Assembly: GCA_002708905.1 (NCBI GenBank)
Contig: PAPM01000024.1
Span: forward strand, 1 to 64,000
Direction of reading: 5' to 3'
Source of the DNA: Pseudomonadales bacterium
GTDB lineage: Bacteria > Pseudomonadota > Gammaproteobacteria > Pseudomonadales > Ketobacteraceae
Length of the DNA stretch: 64,000 nucleotides
Shown here: in pieces, positions 1 to 8,184 of the stretch
Numbering within the stretch: position 1 is the stretch's first letter
How the letters are laid out: each line of letters starts with the position of its first letter
Translations under genes and position numbers: made by a program
The notes under the pieces: model-generated
The model's database searches: none
What the model saw: the letters and a program-made list of their open reading frames with translations, nothing else
Told to the model about the DNA's origin: nothing

Positions 1-771
1 GGGCTTGGTTTGCTGGAGGCGTTGAGCGAAGAACAGGTCATGCAGTTGGCTGATCCGGAAGACCGTGATGGAGATGGCATTTCCGGTCGCGGGAACAAAG
101 TATGGGATACTGAGCGGCAACAGATGGTGATGGGGCGTTTTGGCTGGAAAGCCGAGCAACCCACTCTTAAGCAGCAAAATGCAGCCGCATTCAATGGGGA
201 TATCGGAATCACCAGCACCCTGTTTGCAGATGAAAACTGTACTCATACGCAGAAAAAGTGTGGTGCAGCGGTTAGCGGCGGCGATCCGGAAGTTTCAGAC
301 AAAATCCTGGATCTGGTAACCTTCTACACGGGTAACCTCGCTGTCCCAAAACGGCGTAATTTGGCTGATCCCACAGTAAAAGAAGGGCAACAGGTATTCC
401 TTGAGGCCGGTTGTGCCGGTTGCCACAAGGTCGAGTACCGTACGCCGAAGTTGGAAGGCAGACCCCAGCACTCTGAGCAAGTCATTCATCCCTACACCGA
501 TCTCTTATTGCATGACATGGGGGAGGAATTGGCGGATGATAGGCCAGTCTTTTCTGCCACAGGAGCAGAATGGCGAACGCCACCGTTGTGGGGCATTGGT
601 CTGACCAAGGTGGTCAGCGGTCATGAGAACTATCTTCACGATGGCCGGGCGCGCAGTCTTTTGGAAGCCATTCTGTGGCATGGGGGAGAGGGGAAACCCA
701 GCCGCGATTATGTGGTCCAAACCAGTCAATCAAAGCGGGATGCTTTGCTTGCTTTTGTAGAATCACTTTGA
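1..771 (+). CDS. Di-heme oxidoreductase (DUF1111 / thiol oxidoreductase-like), 5' truncated by window edge
   Basis: The frame is open from base 1, so the true start lies to the left; 256 residues are visible. Family features include an acidic calcium-site-like stretch DRDGDGISGR near the visible N-terminus, a CAGCH haem-c attachment motif near visible residue 138, and a C-terminal HDGRARSLLEAILWHGGE block. Full-length members carry a further haem site upstream, which is outside the window. Such proteins are periplasmic c-type cytochromes whose substrate is unsettled. It sits 26 bp ahead of an imelysin-like lipoprotein and a DUF1513 protein. I recall the same order in Pseudomonas next to an iron-regulated imelysin, so an additional imelysin gene may lie just upstream. 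Family assignment is firm; the physiological role is inferred. Confidence 0.85.
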   Translation, partial: GLGLLEALSEEQVMQLADPEDRDGDGISGRGNKVWDTERQQMVMGRFGWKAEQPTLKQQNAAAFNGDIGITSTLFADENCTHTQKKCGAAVSGGDPEVSDKILDLVTFYTGNLAVPKRRNLADPTVKEGQQVFLEAGCAGCHKVEYRTPKLEGRPQHSEQVIHPYTDLLLHDMGEELADDRPVFSATGAEWRTPPLWGIGLTKVVSGHENYLHDGRARSLLEAILWHGGEGKPSRDYVVQTSQSKRDALLAFVESL

Positions 772-797
772 AACCTTGAATGTAAACCGGGGGGCAC

Positions 798-1871
798 GTG
801 GCACTTAGAGTTTTACTTCTGACCGTGTTTTGGCTTTTTCTGGGCTCCTGTGATCGCACCAGTCCGGAAGAAAAATGGGTATCTGCCTTGAGCCAACACA
901 TTGACTCCAGTTACGCGACACTGCATAGCAACAGCCAATTGCTGGTGGAAAGTGCTCAGGCATTCTGTAACCAATCATCGGATATAAATACTCCCCGTCA
1001 GCAATGGCGAAAAACCATGGATGCGTGGCAGGATGTGCAGTGGGTTCGATTTGGCCCCATTGTCGAAACCAACGATGACTGGAAAATTCAGTTCTGGCCG
1101 GATAAAAAGAATATTGTTGCCCGCAAGATCAACAAAATTCTGGATGACGAAAGCAGCATTGATGAATCTGTCGTAGCCAATGCCAGCGTGGTGGTGCAGG
1201 GGCTCAGTGCGGTGGAATTGCTGCTGTTCGATGAACCCTATGTTTCCCGGTTCAGTGAGGGTAATCTGGTTGCAAAACAGTGCCAGTTGCTGGTCGCCAT
1301 CGCCAACAATTTATCCAGCAACACCGACAAAATTTTGCAAAAGTGGCGTGATCCGAAGTATCAGGCCAGTTGGATGGCCAGCGTCCATGAGGCGCAGGAC
1401 GGGGTGCATGCCAATGCGGTTTCCGATGCGGTGGGTGCCATGTTAACCCAAATGGAAAAAGTGAAAACCGACAAGCTGGGTGGGCCGCTGGGTTACAAGA
1501 ACCGCAACCGTCAACCCAATGGCTACTTTTCGGAAGGATGGCGCAGTAACAGTTCCCTTGACAATATCAAGATCAATCTGCTGACCATGCAGGGGTTGAT
1601 GGTGAACGATGATGCCTATGATCTGAGAACACTGCTGGAGAGCAAGGGCAACGGGGTCATTGCTGATGAGTTTCAGGCCAGGTTGAATGACGCACTCTCC
1701 CTGTTGGCGACAGTCGATAAACCTTTGCGCGAGGCCGTGATGGACGTTGGTTATCGGCCGCAATTGGAAGAGCTGTACCAGTCCATCGGCGAATTGAATA
1801 CCCTCATCAAAACCAAACTCACGGTGGCACTGGGTATTAATCTGGGTTTCAACTCAAACGACGGGGATTGA
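798..1871 (+). CDS. Imelysin-like (peptidase M75 family) lipoprotein
   Basis: This 357-residue protein starts at GTG. A short hydrophobic signal ends in the lipobox LGSC at about residues 15-18, so it is predicted to be lipidated and envelope-anchored. Two helical imelysin repeats are suggested by the segment WQDVQWVRFGPI (about 75-90) and the block QGLSAVELLLFDE (about 134-146). In canonical imelysins that second block reads GxHxxE; here the histidine position is Ser, so a metal-dependent imelysin site is doubtful. The end overlaps the DUF1513 gene, showing translational coupling within one operon with the di-heme oxidoreductase. The family is tied to iron acquisition in other bacteria; iron regulation here is inferred, and no Fur box was identified because the operon promoter is off-window. 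Confidence 0.82.
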   Translation: MALRVLLLTVFWLFLGSCDRTSPEEKWVSALSQHIDSSYATLHSNSQLLVESAQAFCNQSSDINTPRQQWRKTMDAWQDVQWVRFGPIVETNDDWKIQFWPDKKNIVARKINKILDDESSIDESVVANASVVVQGLSAVELLLFDEPYVSRFSEGNLVAKQCQLLVAIANNLSSNTDKILQKWRDPKYQASWMASVHEAQDGVHANAVSDAVGAMLTQMEKVKTDKLGGPLGYKNRNRQPNGYFSEGWRSNSSLDNIKINLLTMQGLMVNDDAYDLRTLLESKGNGVIADEFQARLNDALSLLATVDKPLREAVMDVGYRPQLEELYQSIGELNTLIKTKLTVALGINLGFNSNDGD

Positions 1872-2983
1872 TCGTGCAAAGAAGAGACTTTTGCAAATGG
1901 TCATTGCTGGCGGTCGCAGCAGCGGGCGGTGTCGTCTGCACCGGTGAAGAAAAGGTTGCACTAAACTCTGCTTTCCAAGGTATTTTCAGCGGCTGTGATG
2001 ATCAACATGGGCAGCATTATATTGCCTACCTGAATTCATCCGGTGAGTTTGTGTCCCGGGTGCCCGTGCCCCAGCGCGTGCATGGTTCTGTATATGTGCC
2101 TCAACAACAATTGGCACTGTTTTTCGCCCGTCGACCGGGCACCCATCTTTACATTATGGATACCGCGAGCGGCCGGTTGGTGCAAACCCTGGAGAACACC
2201 AAGGATCGCCATTTTTACGGGCACGGTGTTATTAGTGATGATGGTGAATGGCTTTATACTACCGAAAACAACCTTTCCGATTTGAGTGGATTGATTGGCG
2301 TGTACTCGCTGCAGGGAACGCCGAAGAAGGTAGCCGAATTGTCCTCCGGCGGGATCGGCCCCCATCAATTGGCGTTGATGCCGGGGGGCGATTCTCTGGT
2401 GATTGCCAATGGTGGTATGGCGACGCATCCATCCTCCGGGCGTGAGGTGTTAAACCTGGAAAGTATGGCACCCAATCTTGCGTATCTGGATCTAGCCAGT
2501 GGTCGTGTTAAAGAATTGCATGAGCCTCCCCATCATAGAATGAGTATTCGGCACCTGGATGTCGCTGCCGACGGCAGCGTGGTATTCGGAGTGCAGCACC
2601 AGGGGGAGTTAACAGAGGCGGTGCCCTTGGTTGGCCGTCATCGCCGGGGAGAATCCATCAAGTGGTTGGCTTTACCGGAAGCCATCCAATTAAAGGTAAG
2701 ACAGTACACAGCCAGTGTGGCGGTCGATGCCGGCGGGCAAACCGCATTGGTAAGTTGTCCCCGAGGCAACTTGATTGGTTGCTGGGATATGGCCAGTGGT
2801 CGGTTTCTGCAACAGCTTGAGAGTCAGGACGCAGCCGGACTTTACCGCGCTGGAACCAATGCCTGGGTCAGCAGCAACGGGGTGGGGCAAGTGAGTGTAT
2901 TGAGTGGGGATCACTCATCCCTGAGCAGTCGCCCCCTGAGTAGCAGCGGTTACCGCTGGGATAATCACTTAACGGTGATATAA
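1868..2983 (+). CDS. DUF1513 family Tat-exported beta-propeller-like protein
   Basis: The protein has 371 residues from a TTG overlapping the previous stop; a GTG two codons on (1874) is an equally plausible start. The N-terminus carries a twin-arginine signal, RRDFCKW followed by an Ala/Val-rich hydrophobic stretch, so export of a folded protein to the periplasm is expected. The body is a run of beta-rich segments (for example GHGVISDDGEWLYTTEN and GGIGPHQLALMPGG) typical of DUF1513, a WD40/YVTN-like propeller family. It is the last gene of the di-heme / imelysin / DUF1513 operon. Its 3' end overlaps the end of the convergent multicopper oxidase gene by 19 bp. Biochemical function is unknown; the strict co-occurrence suggests a joint periplasmic role. 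Confidence 0.82.
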   Translation: MIVQRRDFCKWSLLAVAAAGGVVCTGEEKVALNSAFQGIFSGCDDQHGQHYIAYLNSSGEFVSRVPVPQRVHGSVYVPQQQLALFFARRPGTHLYIMDTASGRLVQTLENTKDRHFYGHGVISDDGEWLYTTENNLSDLSGLIGVYSLQGTPKKVAELSSGGIGPHQLALMPGGDSLVIANGGMATHPSSGREVLNLESMAPNLAYLDLASGRVKELHEPPHHRMSIRHLDVAADGSVVFGVQHQGELTEAVPLVGRHRRGESIKWLALPEAIQLKVRQYTASVAVDAGGQTALVSCPRGNLIGCWDMASGRFLQQLESQDAAGLYRAGTNAWVSSNGVGQVSVLSGDHSSLSSRPLSSSGYRWDNHLTVI

Positions 2984-4347
2984 CCCATCAGCCCGGTCTT
3001 CATGTGTTCGATAACATGGCAATGGTACATCCAGTGTCCGGGGTTATCCGCGACGAAGGCCACTTCCACCATTTCATTCTTCTGCAACAGCACCGTGTCC
3101 GTGTGGAAGAGATCAAACGCCTTCTGGTTGGAACGCAACACACTCCAGATAAATCCGTGGAGGTGAATGGGATGGCTGTGGGGTGTGACATTCTTCAGGC
3201 GGAAGATATAGGTTTTGCCTAATTCCAGTGTCGCCAGCGGCTCGGGAATATTGTCTGCAGACATGCCTTCCCAAGCCCTTCGATTCATGGTCCAGAACTT
3301 ATAGTTGGTCTTACCGTCCCGGTTCACCGGAGTAACTGCACCTTCCCATTCGAATACGAAGTTGATGGTCTCGGCGTTGTCCAGGTCCGGCTCCGGCAGG
3401 GGATTCACGGGCAGAGGCGTTATTGACCGCGCTGCGGCGATGGGTTCTCCCTCTGTCTTCAGTTCCAGCATATTAAACAACAACCGGCCCTTGGCGTTCT
3501 TAATCGAGACTGTTGCGCCACTTTCCGCTGGTGCGATCAAGGCCACGTCCAGTCGCATACCCGGGCCCATCTCATGTTGTTCAAGCGGAATAGGTTTGGC
3601 AACCGGGCTTCCGTCGATAGCGATGATCCAGGCTTGGTGATCCGGGATCGCCACCTTATACATAACCGTGTTATCCACATTCAGGAATCGCAGCCGCACC
3701 AGAGACCCCGGGCGGACCGGATAACTGGGATTCTGGATGCCGTTAACGGATTCGAAAGCTCCGGGTGTGCCCATGCGGAAGGCGGCTCTGGGACTGGTGA
3801 AGGGGGCAAAGCTGCCGTCATCGTTTATATGCCAGTTCTTCATCATCAGCGGCAGGTCAGCATCAAACGCAACCGGCTCTGCTTCATCCACAATAATAGG
3901 CCCGACCAGTCCTTTACCCAGTTGGACCAGACTATTCACATGGGGGTGGTACCAGAAGGTGCCGGCATCCGGTGGAGTGAATCGATAGAGAAAATCTTCG
4001 CCCGGTTGAATCGGGGGCTGGGACAGGAAAGGCACCCCATCCATTTCTATGGGTATCCTCAGGCCATGCCAGTGGATGGTGGTGGCTTCCGGCAGCCGGT
4101 TGCGGAACAGAATGCGTACTTCTTTTCCTTGTTTGGCCCGGATCACCGGAGATGGAAACCCCTGGTTGAAGCACCAGGCGGGTGTGGTGGTACCGGGAAT
4201 CAATTCGATGGGGGCGGGTTCTGCGGTGAGAATGTAGTCGTATTCTTCGTTTCCGCTTGTCAGGCTGAATTTTGGCAGCTGCGAGCAGGCCGCGAGGGTC
4301 AGGCTCGATCCCAATCCACTGAGGAATGTACGTCGTGACAGGGGCAT
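2965..4347 (-). CDS. Tat-exported multicopper oxidase
   Basis: This 460-residue protein has an RRTFLSG twin-arginine signal at residues 5-11 and a possible lipid-like LAACS. It carries all four copper-ligand blocks of the laccase/CueO-like superfamily: HWHGLRIP (about 93-100), WYHPHVNSL (about 132-140), HSHPIHLHGF (about 386-395) and HCHVIEHMKTGLMGY (about 440-454). Such enzymes oxidise metals or phenols and reduce oxygen to water in the periplasm. The ribosome site AAAGGTG lies just upstream of the ATG on the minus strand. There is no long Met-rich insert, so a specialised CueO-type cuprous oxidase is not evident. Convergent with the DUF1513 operon and divergent from the diiron gene, it appears to be a single-gene unit. 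Substrate is unresolved. Confidence 0.92.
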   Translation of the reverse strand: MPLSRRTFLSGLGSSLTLAACSQLPKFSLTSGNEEYDYILTAEPAPIELIPGTTTPAWCFNQGFPSPVIRAKQGKEVRILFRNRLPEATTIHWHGLRIPIEMDGVPFLSQPPIQPGEDFLYRFTPPDAGTFWYHPHVNSLVQLGKGLVGPIIVDEAEPVAFDADLPLMMKNWHINDDGSFAPFTSPRAAFRMGTPGAFESVNGIQNPSYPVRPGSLVRLRFLNVDNTVMYKVAIPDHQAWIIAIDGSPVAKPIPLEQHEMGPGMRLDVALIAPAESGATVSIKNAKGRLLFNMLELKTEGEPIAAARSITPLPVNPLPEPDLDNAETINFVFEWEGAVTPVNRDGKTNYKFWTMNRRAWEGMSADNIPEPLATLELGKTYIFRLKNVTPHSHPIHLHGFIWSVLRSNQKAFDLFHTDTVLLQKNEMVEVAFVADNPGHWMYHCHVIEHMKTGLMGYITVK

Positions 4348-4554
4348 GAATCACCTTTTTGTGTAACGTTCGTCCGAATTATGGGGAATTGTACGGGATT
4401 GGTACCGGCTGGAATCAACTAAATGGTTCTTTTTATGAGGAATTTGATCGATGGGTGTGAGATTTACCTAACTTGATTAATAATGCATATGTCCTATATT
4501 GTTAAATTGTCAGACAATAATAACGATATAAAATCGTCAGATGTGGAGGTAATC

Positions 4555-5733
4555 ATGATTCTGGATGCAATGCTGAAGGGCATGCCGGTAGGAGCACGAT
4601 CACGTGTGGAAGAGGCGATAGATAACATTTCCACCGTCCTGCAGATGCGAAATCCCAAAGTGTTCACCTCCATGGCGCCGTCCGCGGTGCGCGGTTTGGC
4701 ATTAAAGCAGGGTAAACGCAAATCTGTGGTGAACATGAGTTCCGGTCATCCGGTAACCTTTGATCTTACCTACAAAATGGATTTCCCCGAGATGCGCCGC
4801 CTCTACCAAAGAGCGGTAGAAAACCAGTGGAACGCGGATAAGGATCTGGCCTGGGCCACAGATGTGGATCCCTTAAACCCGGATATCCCGATTATCTCCA
4901 ACGACTTTTTCCCCGATGATTATATTGCGCAGTTACCGGTCAAGCTGACCCCGAAGCAAAGGATCGAGCTGAATTACAACATCGCCTGCTGGATGCTGAG
5001 CCAGTTTATGCATGGTGAGCAGGGCGCCTTATATGCGTCTGCCCAGGTGACCGAAAGTGTCGGCTGGATGGAAGGCAAGCTGTTTGGCGGCACCCAGGTG
5101 ATGGATGAGGCGCGGCATCTGGAAGTGTTCAATCGATATCTGACGGACAAGTTGAATAAACGTTATGAGGTCAATGACAATCTGTTTGTGATTCTTGATG
5201 ATCTACTCACCGATGCCCGCTGGGATTTCAAATTCCTGGGTATGCAGATCATGGTGGAAGGATTGGCGCTGGGAGCCTTCCGTACCATTCATAATATGAG
5301 TGCAGAACCGCTGCTGAAGAACCTGCTTAAGTATGTGATCAAGGATGAGGCTCGCCATGTGCACTATGGTGTGCTGGCCCTCAAGGATCATTTCACCCAG
5401 AAGCTGTCTGAGTCTGAGCGCCGGGAACGTGAAGACTGGGCCTTTGAAGTGGCCGTGCTGATGCGCAACCGATTTATGGCTCACGAAATTTTCGAGGAAT
5501 GGTTCGAAGGCATTATCAGCCGCCAGGAATGGAACCGGCTCATTTCCAATTCGCCGGCCATGATGCAGTTCCGTCAGAACATGTTCAGCCGCCTGATTCC
5601 CAATCTGGATTTCATCGGTTTGATGTCTCCGCGGATTCGCCCGCACTACGCCAAGTTCGGTATGCTGGATTTCGTTAAAGGCAAAAACGCCAGTCAGCTC
5701 TCCGAGCAGGATATGGTGGCAGATCTTCACTAG
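4555..5733 (+). CDS. Ferritin-like diiron-carboxylate protein (R2/AurF-type putative oxygenase)
   Basis: I chose the ATG at 4555 because GGAGGT sits directly upstream (4545-4550). The frame also opens at 4483 but that extension is AT-rich and unlike the rest. The 392-residue product shows the six-ligand diiron pattern: Glu155, E185xxH188 in DEARH, Glu235, and E265xxH268 in a second DEARH. The spacing resembles class I ribonucleotide reductase R2 and diiron N-oxygenases rather than small ferritins. No reductase or ribonucleotide reductase large subunit is adjacent. It is therefore best called a putative diiron oxygenase/oxidase of unknown substrate. A long imperfect stem-loop follows the stop. 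Ligand assignment is direct reading; activity is inferred. Confidence 0.8.
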   Translation: MILDAMLKGMPVGARSRVEEAIDNISTVLQMRNPKVFTSMAPSAVRGLALKQGKRKSVVNMSSGHPVTFDLTYKMDFPEMRRLYQRAVENQWNADKDLAWATDVDPLNPDIPIISNDFFPDDYIAQLPVKLTPKQRIELNYNIACWMLSQFMHGEQGALYASAQVTESVGWMEGKLFGGTQVMDEARHLEVFNRYLTDKLNKRYEVNDNLFVILDDLLTDARWDFKFLGMQIMVEGLALGAFRTIHNMSAEPLLKNLLKYVIKDEARHVHYGVLALKDHFTQKLSESERREREDWAFEVAVLMRNRFMAHEIFEEWFEGIISRQEWNRLISNSPAMMQFRQNMFSRLIPNLDFIGLMSPRIRPHYAKFGMLDFVKGKNASQLSEQDMVADLH

Positions 5734-5770
5734 GCCCTGCTATAGCAGTATCAACTGGTAAACTCCTTCC

Positions 5771-5818
5771 GTTGCAATCTGATTTCCTGCTCCAATTTTT
5801 TGGAAATTAGATTGCAAC
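5771..5818. repeat. 17-bp inverted repeat (stem-loop, possible terminator)
   Basis: Arms 5771-5787 (GTTGCAATCTGATTTCC) and 5802-5818 pair over 17 bp with one G-U wobble around a 14-base T-rich loop. The loop itself holds the mini-palindrome CCAATTTTTTGG overlapping the arms. It lies 37 bp after the diiron gene. The stem is long but AT-rich and no clean U-run follows, so it could be a terminator, an mRNA 3' end stabiliser or part of a small RNA. Confidence 0.5.
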
Positions 5819-5916
5819 CTCTAATTTTAGCTGCCATAAAGTTATTTGAGTACGCGTAGTAGCTAGTGCCGAGGCTTGGCTGTGCTTGGGAATTTTATCT
5901 AAATTGGGAGACTAAT

Positions 5917-6624
5917 ATGGCGAATGCATTTGGGAATCTGAATGCCGAAAAGGCGAAGCAGTGGGTTGAAAAATTGGAAGCACAGCTGCACAAGGCTCAG
6001 GAAAAAGTATCTTCTGCCCGTGAAAAACTGATGAAGGCCCAGGAACGCTGGCGCATCAAAGCCACAGCTGCTGCCCAAATGGCAGTGGAGCAGGCACAGG
6101 ATGCCCTGGAAGTGGCAATGCATGTGGTGGAAGATACCCGCAAGGAACTGACCCAGGCCAAATTGGAAGCCCAGGTCATGCAGCTGCGGGAACGTTTTTT
6201 CGAAACTGAGCAGAAGATGCGGGAAAAGGTGGTTGCCCGTGAAGAGGAGCTGCGCAAGAAGCTGGAAAAAGACCTCGAGGAGGCTTACGGCAAGGCGCGT
6301 AAACAGGTGGAGGCCGCACTGGAAAGCAAATATGCCAAGCAGGTGCGGGAATACACCAAGAGCTTCGAAGCGAAGGTGAAGGGTGCCGCGAAGGAATTTG
6401 AAAAGCGCGAAAAGGAATTACTGAAGCGTAGTGGTCTGTCTGTGTCCAAGAAAAAACCGGTTGCCAAGAAAGCCGCTGCTAAAAAAGCGCCTGCCAAAAA
6501 AGCAGCAGCAAAGAAAACACCTGCTAAGAAAACGGCAGCGAAAAAAACCGCAGCCAAAAAGGCCCCAGCTAAGAAATCCACAGCCAAGAAGGCTGCAGCA
6601 AAGAAGACCTCGTCCCCTTCCTAG
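5917..6624 (+). CDS. Coiled-coil protein with histone H1-like Ala/Lys/Pro-rich C-terminal tail
   Basis: The start at 5917 is preceded by GGGAG (5906-5910), giving 235 residues. Residues about 5-170 are a highly charged heptad-rich coiled coil (for example [15 protein letters not shown], then LREKFFE-like repeats of Glu/Lys/Arg). Residues about 178-232 are a low-complexity basic tail built from AAKKxPAKK-type units, as in bacterial histone H1-like and AlgP-type proteins, which bind DNA non-specifically. A nucleoid-associated or DNA-bridging role is a reasonable inference; no enzymatic domain is seen. The tail codons are A-rich and repetitive, hence prone to slippage. The stop TAG is the first of a tandem stop-containing array. 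Apparently monocistronic, with a hairpin terminator at 6700. Confidence 0.75.
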   Translation: MANAFGNLNAEKAKQWVEKLEAQLHKAQEKVSSAREKLMKAQERWRIKATAAAQMAVEQAQDALEVAMHVVEDTRKELTQAKLEAQVMQLRERFFETEQKMREKVVAREEELRKKLEKDLEEAYGKARKQVEAALESKYAKQVREYTKSFEAKVKGAAKEFEKREKELLKRSGLSVSKKKPVAKKAAAKKAPAKKAAAKKTPAKKTAAKKTAAKKAPAKKSTAKKAAAKKTSSPS

Positions 6625-6688
6625 CCTGTCCCCTTCCTAGCCTGTCCCCTTCCTAGCCTGTCCCCTTCCTAGCTTGTCCTCTTCCCGA
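6611..6688 (+). repeat. Tandem 16-bp repeat carrying a TAG stop in all three frames
   Basis: The unit CCTGTCCCCTTCCTAG is present in three exact copies (6625-6640, 6641-6656, 6657-6672). A truncated leading copy (6611-6624) contains the gene's own stop, and a decayed trailing copy lies at 6673-6688. Because 16 is not a multiple of three, the TAGs at 6622, 6638 and 6654 fall in three different frames. Confidence 0.9.
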
Positions 6689-6699
6689 CGAGGAATCTG

Positions 6700-6729
6700 A
6701 AACAAAGGTAGCTTAGGCTGCCTTTGTTT
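6700..6729 (+). terminator. Intrinsic terminator after the H1-like gene
   Basis: A 13-bp stem (AAACAAAGGTAGC with its complement GCTGCCTTTGTTT, one wobble pair) surrounds a TTAG loop. The descending arm is T-rich. It separates the H1-like gene from the thiolase. Confidence 0.75.
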
Positions 6730-6875
6730 GCTTCTCCAGCTTCAAAAATAGGTGTTCCTACTCAGTTGCTTCAAAATACTGAAATGACATACTCTTGGTT
6801 GAAAAAGTCATTGTTTTTTGCGGACCCGGTGGTCATCATTGTCGTTTTCCATCCGTATTATTTAAGGAGAACACT

Positions 6876-8054
6876 GTGGCTGCTGCATACATCGTAGACG
6901 CTGTAAGAACCGCTGGTGGACGCCGCAACGGACGTCTTAGTCAGGTGAGCCCGGCTGACCTGGGTGCTGTTGTTATCAACGCGCTGTTACAACGAAACGC
7001 CATTGACCCGGCCCTGATTGAAGACGTTATTTTCGGCTGTGTAAGCCAGATCGGGCCGCAGACCTTCAATATGGCCCGTACCGCCATTCTGGCCTCCGAC
7101 CTGCCGATCGAAGTTCCCGGCGTGACCATTGACCGTCAGTGTGGTTCCGGTCAGCAAGCCATCCATTTTGCCGCCCAGGCGGTGATGTCCGGTACCCAGG
7201 ATGTCATCATTGCTGGTGGTGTCGAAAATATGAGCATGACCCCCATTGGTTCTCCTTTGCTGGTAGCGGCCAAAGCGGGTATGCGCGGACCATTCGATGG
7301 AGAGGCCATTTCGTCCCGTTACCCCGGTTTTGATTTCAGCCAGTTTGTGGGCGCTGAGCGCATGGCTGAGAAATACAAAGTGACCCGTGATGAGCTGGAC
7401 GATTTTGCTTATCAGAGCCACATGAAAGGTGCTGCGGCGTACGACGATAACCGGTTTGACCGCGAAATTGTGCCCATGACCGTGGAAGTGGAAGGCCAGC
7501 AGGTTGAGCATAATGTGGACGAAGGTTTGCGCCGTAACGCCTCGCTGGATGCGATCAAGGAGCTGGAGCCCCTCCAGGCCGGCGGTCTTATTACCGCGGC
7601 TTCCGCCAGCCAGATCTGCGACGGCGCGGCCGCGACCCTGATCGTGAGCGAGCGGGCGTTGAAGCAATATGGTTTCACTCCGTTGGCTAAAATTCATGAG
7701 ATGACTGTAGTGGGTTCTGACCCCACTATGGTATTGGAAGGGCCGATTCCGGCCACTCAAAAGATTCTGCAACGCAGTGGTCTGAAGATCGAAGACATCG
7801 CTTTGTATGAAGTGAATGAAGCATTCGGTTCTGTGCCGCTGGCCTGGAAAAATGCCATTGGCGCTGACCTGGATCGCCTGAACGTGAACGGCGGTGCCCA
7901 GGCTCTTGGTCACCCACTGGGAGCCACCGGAGCCAAGTTGATGGCCACCCTGGCCTATGAACTGATCCGTCGTAAAGAGCGCTATGGACTGCTCGCCATC
8001 TGTGAAGGTTTGGGCACGGCCAACGCAACCATTATTGAGAATATGCAACTCTAG
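6876..8054 (+). CDS. Thiolase (acetyl-CoA C-acyltransferase), FadA5/FadA6-like C-terminus
   Basis: The start is a GTG at 6876 with AAGGAG six bases upstream; longer in-frame starts add non-homologous residues. The 392-residue length is typical for the family. The catalytic set is present: nucleophile Cys89 in DRQCGSGQQ, His346 in ALGHPLGATG, and Cys376 near the C-terminus. The last motif reads CEGLGTANATIIE rather than the usual CxGGGxG, a form I associate with steroid- and actinobacterial-type thiolases. The enzyme would cleave 3-ketoacyl-CoA with CoA, releasing acetyl-CoA, or run the reverse condensation. No fadB-type partner is adjacent, so it is not a classical fadBA operon. A hairpin terminator follows the stop. 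Confidence 0.92.
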   Translation: MAAAYIVDAVRTAGGRRNGRLSQVSPADLGAVVINALLQRNAIDPALIEDVIFGCVSQIGPQTFNMARTAILASDLPIEVPGVTIDRQCGSGQQAIHFAAQAVMSGTQDVIIAGGVENMSMTPIGSPLLVAAKAGMRGPFDGEAISSRYPGFDFSQFVGAERMAEKYKVTRDELDDFAYQSHMKGAAAYDDNRFDREIVPMTVEVEGQQVEHNVDEGLRRNASLDAIKELEPLQAGGLITAASASQICDGAAATLIVSERALKQYGFTPLAKIHEMTVVGSDPTMVLEGPIPATQKILQRSGLKIEDIALYEVNEAFGSVPLAWKNAIGADLDRLNVNGGAQALGHPLGATGAKLMATLAYELIRRKERYGLLAICEGLGTANATIIENMQL

Positions 8055-8080
8055 GGTGTCGGTCCAGGGCCTCCCTTATA

Positions 8081-8124
8081 AGGCCATAGATCCCGGTTTG
8101 GGGTCTATGGCCTACTTCCTTTCT
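8081..8124 (+). terminator. Intrinsic terminator after thiolase
   Basis: A 14-bp stem (AGGCCATAGATCCC pairing with GGGGTCTATGGCCT, one wobble) has loop GGTTT and is followed by a pyrimidine tract, ACTTCCTTTCT. The ATG at 8107 lies inside this hairpin, which argues against it as the start of the downstream FHA gene. Confidence 0.75.
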
Positions 8125-8142
8125 AAGCGGGCATACTCAACC

Positions 8143-8148
8143 TATAAT
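8143..8148 (+). promoter_or_regulatory. Candidate -10 box TATAAT for the FHA gene
   Basis: A perfect TATAAT sits between the thiolase terminator and the FHA gene, with a weak TTCTAA 16 bp upstream as -35. Transcription would begin near 8155, which favours translation from the ATG at 8185. Confidence 0.45.
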
Positions 8149-8184
8149 CAATTCATGAGCTATAGAAACGGTGCCTACATCTCC

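Noticed and set aside
4483-4554. Upstream in-frame start for the diiron gene
   Set aside because: The extra 24 residues are Asn/Asp/Ser-rich and unlike the core; the GGAGGT site clearly serves the ATG at 4555.
6611-6688. Short direct repeats as a CRISPR array
   Set aside because: Units are 16 bp and contiguous with no spacers; no cas genes are present.
6987-8048. 353-codon open frame antisense to the thiolase
   Set aside because: The sense frame has all thiolase motifs; the antisense protein is His/Gly/Asn-rich without any recognisable domain, a typical mirror of a GC-biased gene.
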